Source: DATARH01 sp963712835
GTDB taxonomy: Bacteria > Pseudomonadota > Alphaproteobacteria > ATCC43930 > CGMCC-115725
DNA: 64,000 nt
Assembly: GCA_963712835.1 (NCBI GenBank)
Contig: CAVQJJ010000014.1
Span: 1 to 64,000, forward strand
Direction of reading: 5' to 3'
Made by a program: the position numbers and the translations under genes. Below the pieces are notes generated by a model. That model was not told the DNA's origin. It ran no database searches and saw nothing but the letters and a program-made list of their open reading frames with translations. Positions 25,502 through 33,403 of this stretch are shown piece after piece (within the stretch, counting starts at the first letter, position 1; each line of letters opens with the position of its first letter).

Positions 25502-26725
25502 ATGAAAAGGCGCGATTTCATGACACTGGCGAGCGGTGCCGCCCTCTCTCCCGCGTTGGGGCCCGTCTGGGCGGCGCGCGCCAACGAGGCGCCGCAGCGG
25601 CTTGTCGTGGTGATGCTGCGCGGCGCGGTCGACGGGCTGAATGTCGTCGTGCCCTATGGCGAGCAGGCTTATTACGATGCGCGGCCGACCATCGCGATCC
25701 AGAAGCCGGGCGGCGACAACGGCGCGCTGGCGCTCGACGGCCATTTCGCGCTGCACCCGGCGCTCAGCGGCCTGATGCCGCTGTGGAACGACAAGAAGCT
25801 GGCGTTTATCCACGCCGCTGGCTCGCCCGATCCCAACCGCTCGCACTTCGACGCGCAGCAATACATCGAGAACGGCACGCCCGGCCGCCCTAGCACCCAG
25901 GACGGCTGGATGAACCGGACACTGGCGGCGCTGCCGGGGACGCGCACCCCGACTGACGCGCTGGCGGTCGGTCCGACCCTGCCCTTCATCCTGCGCGGAC
26001 CGGTCGCGGTCGCGAACCTCCCGCTCGGGCCGAGGGCGGCGCAAGCGATGGCGATCGACCAGCCGCAGGTGGCGAGCGCCTTCGACAAGCTTTATGCCGG
26101 CAACGACCGGCAGGCCGAAGCGTATCGCCAGGGGCGCCAGGCGCGCGCCGAGCTCATCGCCGACATGTCGAACGAAGAGCAGATGGCCGATAACGGCGCC
26201 CCGCCCGCCGAGGCCTTCCCGGCAGCCGCCAACCGGCTCGCCGGGCTGATGACCCGCGACCGGCATATCCGCCTTGCCTTCGCCGCGCTGGGCGGCTGGG
26301 ATACGCATATCAGCCAGGGCAACAATACCGGCCAGCTCGCCGGCCATCTGAAGCCGCTCGGCGACGGGCTCGCGGCGCTGGCCAAAGGGCTCGGCCCCGA
26401 CTGGAACGACACGGTCGTCGTGGTGATCTCGGAATTCGGCCGCACCGTGCGCGAAAACGGCAATCGCGGCACCGACCACGGCCACGGCAATGTGATCTGG
26501 ATCGCCGGCGGCAGGGTTAATGGCGGCAAGGTCTATGGCGAGTGGCCCGGCCTCGCCGACGCGCAGCTCTACCAGAACCGCGATTTGGCGATCACCACCG
26601 ATTACCGGCACCTGCTGGCGACGGTGCTCGAGCGGCATCTGCGCCTGCCCGACGCGGCAATGGCGAAGATCTTCCCCGCCATGCCGGCGATGCGTGGCAA
26701 TTTGGGGCAGATTTTAAGCGCCTGA
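25502..26725 (+). CDS. DUF1501 domain protein, Tat-like leader
   Basis: A 407-residue exported protein whose leader has Lys-Arg-Arg (MKRRDFMTLASGAALSPALG), typical of Tat substrates in this family. DUF1501 belongs to the alkaline-phosphatase/sulfatase-like fold; here VVVMLRGAVDGLNVVVPYG is the first metal-region block, GGWDTHISQG the central one, and VVVISEFGRTVRENG with RGTDHGHGNVIWIAGG the last, giving His/Asp candidates for metal binding. ATG 25502 is selected over 25460 for the leader. It ends the DUF1800-DUF1800-DUF1501 operon. Tat export with Sec-exported partners is inference. Confidence 0.9.
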   Translation: MKRRDFMTLASGAALSPALGPVWAARANEAPQRLVVVMLRGAVDGLNVVVPYGEQAYYDARPTIAIQKPGGDNGALALDGHFALHPALSGLMPLWNDKKLAFIHAAGSPDPNRSHFDAQQYIENGTPGRPSTQDGWMNRTLAALPGTRTPTDALAVGPTLPFILRGPVAVANLPLGPRAAQAMAIDQPQVASAFDKLYAGNDRQAEAYRQGRQARAELIADMSNEEQMADNGAPPAEAFPAAANRLAGLMTRDRHIRLAFAALGGWDTHISQGNNTGQLAGHLKPLGDGLAALAKGLGPDWNDTVVVVISEFGRTVRENGNRGTDHGHGNVIWIAGGRVNGGKVYGEWPGLADAQLYQNRDLAITTDYRHLLATVLERHLRLPDAAMAKIFPAMPAMRGNLGQILSA

Positions 26726-26736
26726 CCCACACCGTT

Positions 26737-26879
26737 GTCATCCCGGGACGGCTTGAAGAGTCGGACCCGGAACCCATGCACACGGACTTTGCCGGGTTGC
26801 TCTTGCGTCCCGACCTCATTGGCTGGATCGTGTTCATAGGTTTCCGGGTTCATCGCTGCGCGATGCCCCGGAATGACGA
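26737..26879. repeat. Long intergenic palindromic element upstream of the M3 peptidase
   Basis: GTCATCCCGGGA near 26737 pairs with CCCCGGAATGACGA at about 26865-26879; inner arms include CCCGGAACCCATG (about 26767) against CATAGGTTTCCGGG (about 26834). About 140 bp overall, longer than the other members. Its right end abuts the putative promoter of the next gene. Confidence 0.65.
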
Positions 26880-26907
26880 ATATAAAAAGCCGACCTATAT
26901 AACCCCT
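26880..26907 (+). promoter_or_regulatory. Candidate promoter giving a leaderless M3 peptidase mRNA
   Basis: TATATAAC at 26896-26903 is a good -10 candidate only 4 nt from ATG 26908, with TGACGA (26874-26879, in the hairpin element) as a possible -35 about 18 bp upstream. No Shine-Dalgarno is visible before the ATG, which fits a leaderless message. Weak evidence by eye. Confidence 0.3.
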
Positions 26908-28935
26908 ATGACCGACAATCCTCTCTTTGAAGCCTGGGCGACGCCGTTCGGCCTACCGCCCTTCGACAAAATCCGCCCGGAGCATTTTCCGCCCGCCTTC
27001 GACCGCGGCATGGACGAGGAGGCCGCCGAGATCGCCGCCATCGCCCATTCGCCGCAAGCGCCGACATTCGCCAACACGATCGAGGCGCTGGAGCGCGGCG
27101 GGCGGCTCTTGGGCCGGATCAACCGCCTGTTCCAGAACCTCAATTCGAGCGCGACGAACAAGGAGATCGATGCAATCGCCCGTGACTATGCGCCGAAGCT
27201 CGCGGCGCACCGCACCAAGATCGCGCTCGACCCCGACCTTTTCGCGCGCATCGATGCGCTCTACCGACAGCGCGAGACGCTCGGCCTCGCCCCCGACCAA
27301 CTGCGACTATTGGAGCGCTACCATCTGCGCTTCGTGCGCGCCGGCGCGCTGCTCGGTGCCGCGGAGAAGGTGCGGATGGCCGAAATCCAGACGCGCATGG
27401 CCTCGTTGCACACGCATTTTGGCCAGAACGTGCTGTTCGACGAGGATGAATGGCGGCTGGTGCTCGATATAACCGACCTCGCCGGCCTGCCCGACTTCGC
27501 CCGCGAAGCGGCCGCCGCGGCGGCGCAGGAGCGCGGGCTCGACGGCAAATACGTCATCACTTTGTCGCGCTCGTCGGTCGAGCCCTTCCTGACCTTCTCG
27601 GCGCGCCGCGACCTGCGCGAGACCGCGTACCGCGCCTGGGTCGAGCGCGGCGAGCATCAGGGCGAGCACGACAACGCGCCGTTGATCGCCGAGCTTCTGG
27701 CGCTACGCCAGGAACAGGCGCGGCTGTTGGGCTATGACAGCTATGCCGCGTACCGGCTCGACGACACGATGGCGAAGACGCCCGACGCGGCCGAGCATTT
27801 GTTGGAGCAGGTCTGGGCCCCGGCCAAGGAACGCGCCGCCGCCGAGCGTGAGGAACTCGCCGCTTCGGCCGAGACCGACGGGCTCAACGAGCCGATCGCC
27901 CCGTGGGACTGGCGCTATTACGCCGAGAAGGTGCGCGCCCAGAAATACGAATTCGACGAGAGCGCGGTGAAGCCCTATTTCGTGCTCGACAACATGGTGG
28001 CGGCGCTGTTCGAGACCGCGGGGCGGCTGTTCGGCCTCTCTTTCGCGCCGCGCCCGGACTGTCCTGTCTACCATCCCGATGTCCGCGCCTATGAGGTGCG
28101 CGGCGCGGACGGCAAGGCGATCGGCCTCTTCCTGCACGACAATTTCGCCCGGCCGGGCAAGCGCTCGGGCGCCTGGATGTCGAGCTACCGCGATCAGGAA
28201 AGCCTCGACGGCGAGGTGCTGCCGATCGTCGTTAACAACAACAATTTCTCGAAGGGCGACCCGACGCTGCTGTCGTTTGACGACGCGCGCACCTTGTTCC
28301 ACGAATTCGGCCACGCGCTGCACGGCCTGCTCAGCCGCGTGCGCTACCGCTCGCAATCGGGCACTTCGGTGCTGCGCGATTTTGTCGAGTTTCCGTCGCA
28401 GATCATGGAGCATTGGGTGTCGGCGCCCGAGACGCTGCGCAAATACGCGCGGCACTACCAGACCGGCGAGGTCCTGCCCGAGGCGCTGCTAGACAAGCTG
28501 CTCGCGGCCCGCAACTTCAACCAGGGCTTCGCGACGGTCGAGTACACCGCCTGCGCGATGATCGATCTGGAGCTGCATGCGCGGAAGGATGACACGTCCG
28601 TCGACATCGCCCGGTTCGAGCGCGATTTCCTCGACCGTGTCGGCATGCCAAAGGAGATCGGGTTGCGTCATCGGCCGACGCATTTCCTGCATCTGTTCGA
28701 TGGCGTCGGCTATGCCGCCGGGTATTACGCCTATATGTGGGCCGAGGTGCTCGACGCCGACGGCTACGGCGCTTTTGAGGAAAAGGGCGACGTGTTCGAC
28801 CCGGCGCTGGCGGCGAAGCTCAAGGTGATCTACAGCGCCGGCGACACAAGCGATCCAATGGCGCTCTATCGCGAGTTCCGCGGCCGCGAGCCGGCGATCG
28901 ACGCGCTTCTCGCGCAGCGAGGCCTCAGCCAGTAG
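26908..28935 (+). CDS. M3 family zinc metallopeptidase (oligopeptidase A/Dcp-like)
   Basis: A 675-residue cytoplasmic oligopeptidase of the thimet/M3A family. The zinc site is intact: LFHEFGHALHGL near residue 468 supplies HExxH, and FVEFPSQIMEHW about 27 residues on gives the third ligand Glu. RPTHFLHLFDGVGYAAGYYAYMWA near residue 590 is the substrate-binding block with the conserved His and Tyr. No signal peptide, consistent with degrading peptides from protein turnover. The length matches Dcp/OpdA (about 680). The open frame extends to 26542 through the hairpin element, but ATG 26908 matches the family start. Confidence 0.95.
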   Translation: MTDNPLFEAWATPFGLPPFDKIRPEHFPPAFDRGMDEEAAEIAAIAHSPQAPTFANTIEALERGGRLLGRINRLFQNLNSSATNKEIDAIARDYAPKLAAHRTKIALDPDLFARIDALYRQRETLGLAPDQLRLLERYHLRFVRAGALLGAAEKVRMAEIQTRMASLHTHFGQNVLFDEDEWRLVLDITDLAGLPDFAREAAAAAAQERGLDGKYVITLSRSSVEPFLTFSARRDLRETAYRAWVERGEHQGEHDNAPLIAELLALRQEQARLLGYDSYAAYRLDDTMAKTPDAAEHLLEQVWAPAKERAAAEREELAASAETDGLNEPIAPWDWRYYAEKVRAQKYEFDESAVKPYFVLDNMVAALFETAGRLFGLSFAPRPDCPVYHPDVRAYEVRGADGKAIGLFLHDNFARPGKRSGAWMSSYRDQESLDGEVLPIVVNNNNFSKGDPTLLSFDDARTLFHEFGHALHGLLSRVRYRSQSGTSVLRDFVEFPSQIMEHWVSAPETLRKYARHYQTGEVLPEALLDKLLAARNFNQGFATVEYTACAMIDLELHARKDDTSVDIARFERDFLDRVGMPKEIGLRHRPTHFLHLFDGVGYAAGYYAYMWAEVLDADGYGAFEEKGDVFDPALAAKLKVIYSAGDTSDPMALYREFRGREPAIDALLAQRGLSQ

Positions 28936-28974
28936 GATGCACGCCGCAATGGCTCGGGCGAGCAGGGCGGCGCG

Positions 28975-29622
28975 GTGGCTAAGGAAAAGCGGGAAAAGGC
29001 GCGCGTCATCGGCGTGGTGTCGCAAAAGGGCGGGGTCGGCAAATCGACGCTGTGTCAGCTGATCGCGCGCGAGGCTGCGTCGCAGGGCAAGGTCGCGAAA
29101 ATTCTCGATTTCGACGTCAAGCAGATGAGCTCGGTCGATTGGGTGCGCGCCCGGCTCGAACGCGATGTCGAGCCGGCGGTCGAGGCCGAGCCGACCAAGG
29201 ATGTTCGCAAGGCGCTCAAGCTCAACCGCGATTACGATGTGCTGGTGCTCGACGGAGCGCCCGGCACCCCCAAGCGCACCGCGGAATTGATCGAGGAATG
29301 CGACCTCATCGTGCTGCCGACCGGCGCATCGCGCGCCGACCTGGTGCCGACGATAGCGCTGGCGCGGCGCATCGCCGGCATGAAGCACGATGCTGGGGGG
29401 CCGATTTTCGCACTTTGCCGGGTCCTGACCGATGCCGAGGTCGCCGAGGCGCGCGCGGCGATCGGCGCGGCCGGTTTCACCACCCTCGACGGCGAACTGA
29501 TCGAACGGCCGGGCTACCGTGCGGCGCAGAACCTCGGCCGCAGCCCGAGCGAAACTGCGTTCCCATCGCTCAACGCCAAGGCCAAGAAGCTGGCGAAGGC
29601 GATCCTCGACCGGCTTGACTAA
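28975..29622 (+). CDS. Orphan ParA/MinD-like ATPase
   Basis: A 215-residue P-loop ATPase. The deviant Walker A is VVSQKGGVGKSTL near residue 16, and the ParA Walker A' region follows in KILDFDVKQMSS; Walker B is VLVLDGAPG. It is small and lacks an N-terminal DNA-binding extension, like plasmid-type Ib ParA proteins or cargo-positioning ATPases. It starts at GTG 28975, 39 nt after the peptidase. No parB-like gene or centromere-like repeats are next to it. It may place some cellular cargo or be a remnant; both are inference. Confidence 0.88.
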   Translation: MAKEKREKARVIGVVSQKGGVGKSTLCQLIAREAASQGKVAKILDFDVKQMSSVDWVRARLERDVEPAVEAEPTKDVRKALKLNRDYDVLVLDGAPGTPKRTAELIEECDLIVLPTGASRADLVPTIALARRIAGMKHDAGGPIFALCRVLTDAEVAEARAAIGAAGFTTLDGELIERPGYRAAQNLGRSPSETAFPSLNAKAKKLAKAILDRLD

Positions 29623-29649
29623 TCACCGCGTGCCGCTGACGCTTCCTCC

Positions 29650-30048
29650 ATGAAGAGCGGATCGCAGGAAGCCAAGTCTCCTTCTCAGCTGATCGACGCG
29701 AGGATCGCGGAACTCGGCGACTGGCGAGGAGCGATGCTCAGCCGGCTTCGCAGCTTGATCAAGGAAGCCGATCCCGAGATCGTCGAGGAGTGGAAGTGGC
29801 GGGGGGTTCCGGTGTGGTATCACGACGGCATGATCTGCACCGGCGAGACGTACAAGAGCTTGGTGAAGATGACATTCGCCAAAGGAGCGGCGCTGAACGA
29901 TCCTACGGGTCTCTTCAATTCCAGTCTTGACGGGAACACGCGGCGCGCCATCGACTTTCGCGAGGGCGAGACGATAGACGAGGCGGCGTTGAAGGCCCTC
30001 TTTCGCGCCGCCGTGGCCCTGAACACGTCCAAACAGAAGCGGGGCTAG
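29650..30048 (+). CDS. DUF1801 (YdhG-like) domain protein
   Basis: A 132-residue protein of the DUF1801 family. LSRLRSLIKEADPEIVEEWKW with VPVWYHDGMICT is the diagnostic core, followed by YKSLVKMTFAKGA. This fold is shared with the frataxin-like YdhG group, whose function is undefined. The stop overlaps the CoA-transferase stop on the other strand by 3 nt (tail to tail). The ribosome site (CTTCC-rich context) is poor. Confidence 0.88.
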   Translation: MKSGSQEAKSPSQLIDARIAELGDWRGAMLSRLRSLIKEADPEIVEEWKWRGVPVWYHDGMICTGETYKSLVKMTFAKGAALNDPTGLFNSSLDGNTRRAIDFREGETIDEAALKALFRAAVALNTSKQKRG

Positions 30049-30719
30049 TCCCGCATCTTCACGGTCGGCAGATCGGCCGGGAGGGTAAGGTTGCAGCCGG
30101 TGGTCGCCTTGACCTCATCGACGGAGATGCCGGGAGCGATCTCCTTCAGCGCCATGCCCTGGGCCGTAATCTCGAACAGCCCGTAATTGGTGACGACGAG
30201 GTTGACCACGCCGCGCGCCGTCACCGGGATCGCGCAGTGCTCGACGAGGCGCGGGGCACCGCGGCGGGTGGTCTGCTCCATCGCGACAAAGACGTGCTTG
30301 GCGCAGGCCGCGAGGTCCATCGCGCCGCCGATGCCGCCGCCTTTCTGCCCGGCCATTTTCCAATTGGCGAAGTCGCCGTTTTCGGCGACTTCGTAAGCAC
30401 CCAGCACGGTCACGTTGATGCGGCCCGAGCGGATCATGCCGAACGCGTCGGCATGGTGCACGATCGCCGAGCCGGGTTTCATCGTCACGTGCTGGCCGCC
30501 GGCATTGACGAGATGCAGGTTCTCCTTGCCGGGCGCGGCCAGCGGGCCGTAGCCGACGACGCCATTCTCGGAATGAAAGATGATCTGCCGGTCGCCGAAA
30601 TCGCAGTTCGAGCACAAGGTCGGGATGCCGATCCCGAGATTGACGATCCAGCCGTCCTCGAATTCCATCGCCAGCCGGTCGCACATCTGCTGGCGGGTGA
30701 GGCCTTTAGCGTCGCTCAT
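30045..30719 (-). CDS. 3-oxoacid CoA-transferase, subunit B
   Basis: A 224-residue beta subunit of a family I CoA-transferase. The catalytic glutamate is in FHSENGVVGYG, preceded by VNLGIGIPT, the conserved oxyanion block. The C-terminal DEVKATTGCNLTL is typical of ScoB/PcaJ/AtoA-like subunits. Its ATG overlaps the subunit A stop by 4 nt. With subunit A it would move CoA from succinyl- or acetyl-CoA to a 3-oxoacid such as acetoacetate or 3-oxoadipate; which one is not visible. Confidence 0.93.
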   Translation of the reverse strand: MSDAKGLTRQQMCDRLAMEFEDGWIVNLGIGIPTLCSNCDFGDRQIIFHSENGVVGYGPLAAPGKENLHLVNAGGQHVTMKPGSAIVHHADAFGMIRSGRINVTVLGAYEVAENGDFANWKMAGQKGGGIGGAMDLAACAKHVFVAMEQTTRRGAPRLVEHCAIPVTARGVVNLVVTNYGLFEITAQGMALKEIAPGISVDEVKATTGCNLTLPADLPTVKMRD

Positions 30720-31489
30720 CGTGCGCCTCCCTGAAGCTGCGCGTTGCGGGCGGCGACATCGGCCGGGCGCATCGGCCACCAGCCTTCGGGCGACGGCGGC
30801 ACCTTGACGAGCCGATGCACGAAGATGCCCGACAGGTGCACATCGTCCGGATCGATCGTGCCGGGCGGCAGGATGTCCTCCTCGACCTCGACGATCGTCA
30901 CCTTGGCGGCCATCGCCATGATCGGGTTGAAGTTGCGCTGCGAGCGCGCGAAGCGGAGGTTGCCGAAACTGTCGGCCTGGTAGGCGCGGATAAAGGCGTA
31001 ATCGAGCGGCAAGGCCTCTTCCAACAGGTATTCGCGGCCGTTGAACACGCGAGTCTCGCGGCCCTCGGCGAGCTCGGTGCCGACCGCCGCCGGGGTAAAG
31101 AAGGCCGGGATGCCGGCGCCGGCGGCGCGCATGCGCTCGGCGAGCGTGCCTTGTGGCACCAGCTCGGCGTCGATCCGGCCGCTCTCGTAATACTCGGTAA
31201 AGGCCAGCCGCTGCGATGCGCGGGTCGGCGCGGTGAAGGCGCAGACGACCTTCTTCACCTGCTCGTTCTTGATCAGCCACTCCAGGGTCGGTGCGTCTTC
31301 GGGCAAGGTCGCGCCGCCGCGCAAGCCGTTGGAAACGCAGGTCAGGCCCTTCGCGCCCCGCTTGGAGAGGGCGCCGGTGAGATTGACCGGCTGGCCGACC
31401 ACCGCGAACCCGCCGAAACCGATCGTCACATTGTCGGGGATGTCGGCGACCGCCGCATCGAAGCTCGGGTAGATTTTCGATTTGGGCAT
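30716..31489 (-). CDS. 3-oxoacid CoA-transferase, subunit A
   Basis: A 257-residue alpha subunit (ScoA/PcaI/AtoD-like). The glycine loop VTIGFGGFAVVGQPVNL near residue 28 is characteristic. GLTCVSNG, then GGRE-like NGREYLLEEALPLDYAFIRA, and FNPIMAMAAKVTIVEVEE follow in family order. ATG 31489 has GGGAGG at the right distance, so the 7-residue upstream extension is dropped. It leads the two-gene operon; the two palindromes at 31536-31590 lie just upstream and could regulate it. Confidence 0.93.
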   Translation of the reverse strand: MPKSKIYPSFDAAVADIPDNVTIGFGGFAVVGQPVNLTGALSKRGAKGLTCVSNGLRGGATLPEDAPTLEWLIKNEQVKKVVCAFTAPTRASQRLAFTEYYESGRIDAELVPQGTLAERMRAAGAGIPAFFTPAAVGTELAEGRETRVFNGREYLLEEALPLDYAFIRAYQADSFGNLRFARSQRNFNPIMAMAAKVTIVEVEEDILPPGTIDPDDVHLSGIFVHRLVKVPPSPEGWWPMRPADVAARNAQLQGGAR

Positions 31490-31535
31490 TGATCCTCCCG
31501 CCCCTTTCACATCTTCTGTACAGCGAAGACATTAT

Positions 31536-31590
31536 CAGGAGGCTCACCTCCTGTTATCCATCTGTTATGCGGCCCGCTAACAGATGGTAA
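31536..31590. promoter_or_regulatory. Two adjacent palindromes upstream of the CoA-transferase operon
   Basis: CAGGAGG-ctca-CCTCCTG (31536-31553) is a perfect 7-bp dyad. It touches a second, longer one: TTATCCATCTGTTA (31554-31567) against TAACAGATGGTAA (31578-31590), with only one bulged T and a 10-base GC-rich spacer. They lie 47-100 nt upstream of subunit A. They could be a double operator or stem-loop, or the boundary scar of the low-GC insert beside them. Confidence 0.5.
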
Positions 31591-31837
31591 CCCGTCCTGT
31601 CACCTCCGCGTTCACCTGCCGGTATTCCTTTTCGGTTAGTCCGTTTTTGCACCGCGCGGCTCATACGAACAAAATAGGAACAGATAGTCGAATTTCAATA
31701 GCGATTACAGCAAAGTCGAAAGCTGGTGGATTTTCGTTCAGGCATCTGCCCCCTCGCCATCATAATACCCGCTAAGGCTGGTATTCAGCCGCCCGACGCG
31801 TGAGCGGCTATATCCTGGATTGCGCCGGGACGACGAC
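31591..31837. other. Low-GC non-coding flank of the DUF6602 islet
   Basis: Clearly lower in G+C than the window around it. It has short open frames (one of 63 codons on the plus strand) without ribosome sites or family resemblance, so I call none. A short dyad GGCTGG-TATT-CAGCC near 31778-31792 follows the 3' end of the DUF6602 gene and could help terminate it. Confidence 0.35.
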
Positions 31838-32830
31838 TTAGACTGCCACCCAACGGGACCAATAGCTCCATCGATCTTCCGTCAGACCTGAGCGCCGAAT
31901 TTTTTTCAACATAGCGGCCGGCAGGACGTCAGAAGAAGGCAGATAGGTCGGTTTGTAAATGCTGCCCCAAAAATCTAGTGCTTCCAGATGTTCTGCCCAA
32001 GGTCGGAGAGAGATATCATCCCAGGCCATCCATTTTATCAGCGAAAATATCAATGCGGCTAAGGTTCGTCCTCTTTTACTAAACCCGGCTCCTTCTTTTT
32101 GATTGTCATCTTCAATTTTATAATCATCTTGAATCGTATAACTGATAGATATTGCCTCGCTAAGGTCGAGCTCTCTAAGGGTCTCAATCACGTCTTCAGG
32201 AACGCCCGGCCCTACGTCTATATCTTTCAGAACGGCAAAGGTGCCTGCATCGGCGACGCATACCACATCCAAAAGCTCTCTCGGGTGATCCGCGAATTGT
32301 GGATAAAAATCATCAATACAATTCGAGATGGGAGTGCTCGGCCATTTTGATCGCCACGAATGGGAATGACTAAGGAGTCCCACGATCGGTAATTGTACAA
32401 GCTCTCCATATGGAGTATTTCTACCGTCAACCCACCAACTATGCTGGCGACACTTCTTCTTAATCAGGGCAGCAGTTTCAAATGCTCGTTCAATATCTGC
32501 GCGTCTGAGCGTCAATTTACATTCGAACGCGGCCACGACTCCACCTGAGAAGTAATGCTTCTGACGACGCAAACTTAGGGGGTAAGAAGGGCGTAGCACC
32601 AAAATATCAAGTTGTGGGCTAGTTGATTTGTCAGGAAAAACCATCCGCCCCTTGGTCACGATTGAGTAATTTGCTGGAAGCCATCCGCGAAGCAGCTCTG
32701 CCCAGCTTTCTTCAACCTGATCACCGGCGGTACCAGGATCCTCAAGGACTCGCTTCCGGATTTGGCCGTACTCAGCGCTTAAGGCTGATTGAACATTGGC
32801 CATAAATTGAAAGAGGTCGTGTCGTTCCAT
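31838..32830 (-). CDS. DUF6602 protein with PD-(D/E)XK nuclease-like core, foreign composition
   Basis: A 330-residue protein resembling DUF6602. The first 110 residues show a PD-(D/E)XK-like layout: GDQVEESWAELLRGWLP (E40/E41), then PQLDILVLRPSYPLS (D75), then VVAAFECKLTL (E103-x-K105). The rest, including GAGFSKRGRTLAALIFSLIKWMAW, is of unknown fold. Codon use and base composition are far more AT-rich than neighbours, so it was probably acquired horizontally. It stands alone between the CoA-transferase operon and a cupin gene. It could be a defence or restriction-linked nuclease or an inactive relative; no partner gene is present. Confidence 0.75.
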   Translation of the reverse strand: MERHDLFQFMANVQSALSAEYGQIRKRVLEDPGTAGDQVEESWAELLRGWLPANYSIVTKGRMVFPDKSTSPQLDILVLRPSYPLSLRRQKHYFSGGVVAAFECKLTLRRADIERAFETAALIKKKCRQHSWWVDGRNTPYGELVQLPIVGLLSHSHSWRSKWPSTPISNCIDDFYPQFADHPRELLDVVCVADAGTFAVLKDIDVGPGVPEDVIETLRELDLSEAISISYTIQDDYKIEDDNQKEGAGFSKRGRTLAALIFSLIKWMAWDDISLRPWAEHLEALDFWGSIYKPTYLPSSDVLPAAMLKKIRRSGLTEDRWSYWSRWVAV

Positions 32831-32900
32831 CAGCCCACTGTCGGAATAGGCATGCTTTAGCTGCCCGCCCTAATGATCGGTTTGATCGCTGCGCTAAGCC

Positions 32901-33338
32901 TCATCTCAACTGCACGCCCTGCTTGTCTTCGGTAAGGAAGATGTTGGGCTTCAGAAACATCGACAGCACCAGCGCGCCGTTGGGTGAGCGGGCGCTGTGC
33001 CGGTTGCCCTTGGGCCGCCAGACGTAATTGCCGGCGGTGACCTCGCCTTCCTCATCCTCGAGGCTGCCTTCGATGACGAAGGTCTGCTCGATCTCGACAT
33101 GCTCGTGCAGCGTCAGTTCGGCGCCCGGCTGCCAGCGGAACAGCGCGGTCATCAGCCCGGTCGCGGTGTCCTCGACCAGCACCTTCATCTCGATCCCGGC
33201 GCACGGCGTGGGCTTCCACGGGAATTCGTCGACATCGACATAGCGCGAGGCAAGCGGCGTCAGCCTATCCTGGCCCTTCATGCCCGGCGTCGTCGCGGTC
33301 GGTGAACCGAGCTTCGCGGTGGTCATAACATCGTTCAT
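32901..33338 (-). CDS. Cupin domain protein (ChrR-like)
   Basis: A 145-residue single-domain cupin. Metal-site histidines and glutamate appear in TLHEHVEIEQTFVIEG (motif 1) and the second motif has RPKGNRHSARS. The sequence resembles ChrR-type and 2,4'-dihydroxyacetophenone-dioxygenase-like cupins, which bind Fe or Zn. It is downstream of the zinc dehydrogenase on the same strand with a hairpin element between. Catalytic versus sensory role cannot be told. Confidence 0.87.
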   Translation of the reverse strand: MNDVMTTAKLGSPTATTPGMKGQDRLTPLASRYVDVDEFPWKPTPCAGIEMKVLVEDTATGLMTALFRWQPGAELTLHEHVEIEQTFVIEGSLEDEEGEVTAGNYVWRPKGNRHSARSPNGALVLSMFLKPNIFLTEDKQGVQLR

Positions 33339-33356
33339 CCGAAACTCCTTTTCGTC

Positions 33357-33397
33357 GTCATTGCAACCCGCGGATCACCTCCGCGGGTCGCAATGAC
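33357..33397. repeat. Perfect intergenic hairpin element
   Basis: GTCATTGCAACCCGCGG (33357-33373) and CCGCGGGTCGCAATGAC (33381-33397) pair over 17 positions with a single mismatch around a 7-base loop. It has the GTCATTGC outer arm seen at 11778 and 50892. It lies between two minus-strand genes and could end or stabilise the dehydrogenase transcript. Confidence 0.75.
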
Positions 33398-33403
33398 GCG
33401 TAA

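Noticed and set aside
31584..31775. 63-codon plus-strand ORF in the islet flank
   Set aside because: No ribosome site, no recognisable motif, and AT-rich non-coding appearance.
31490..32900. Prophage or integrated plasmid at the low-GC islet
   Set aside because: Only one gene with no integrase, tRNA target or structural gene; an islet is the most that can be supported.
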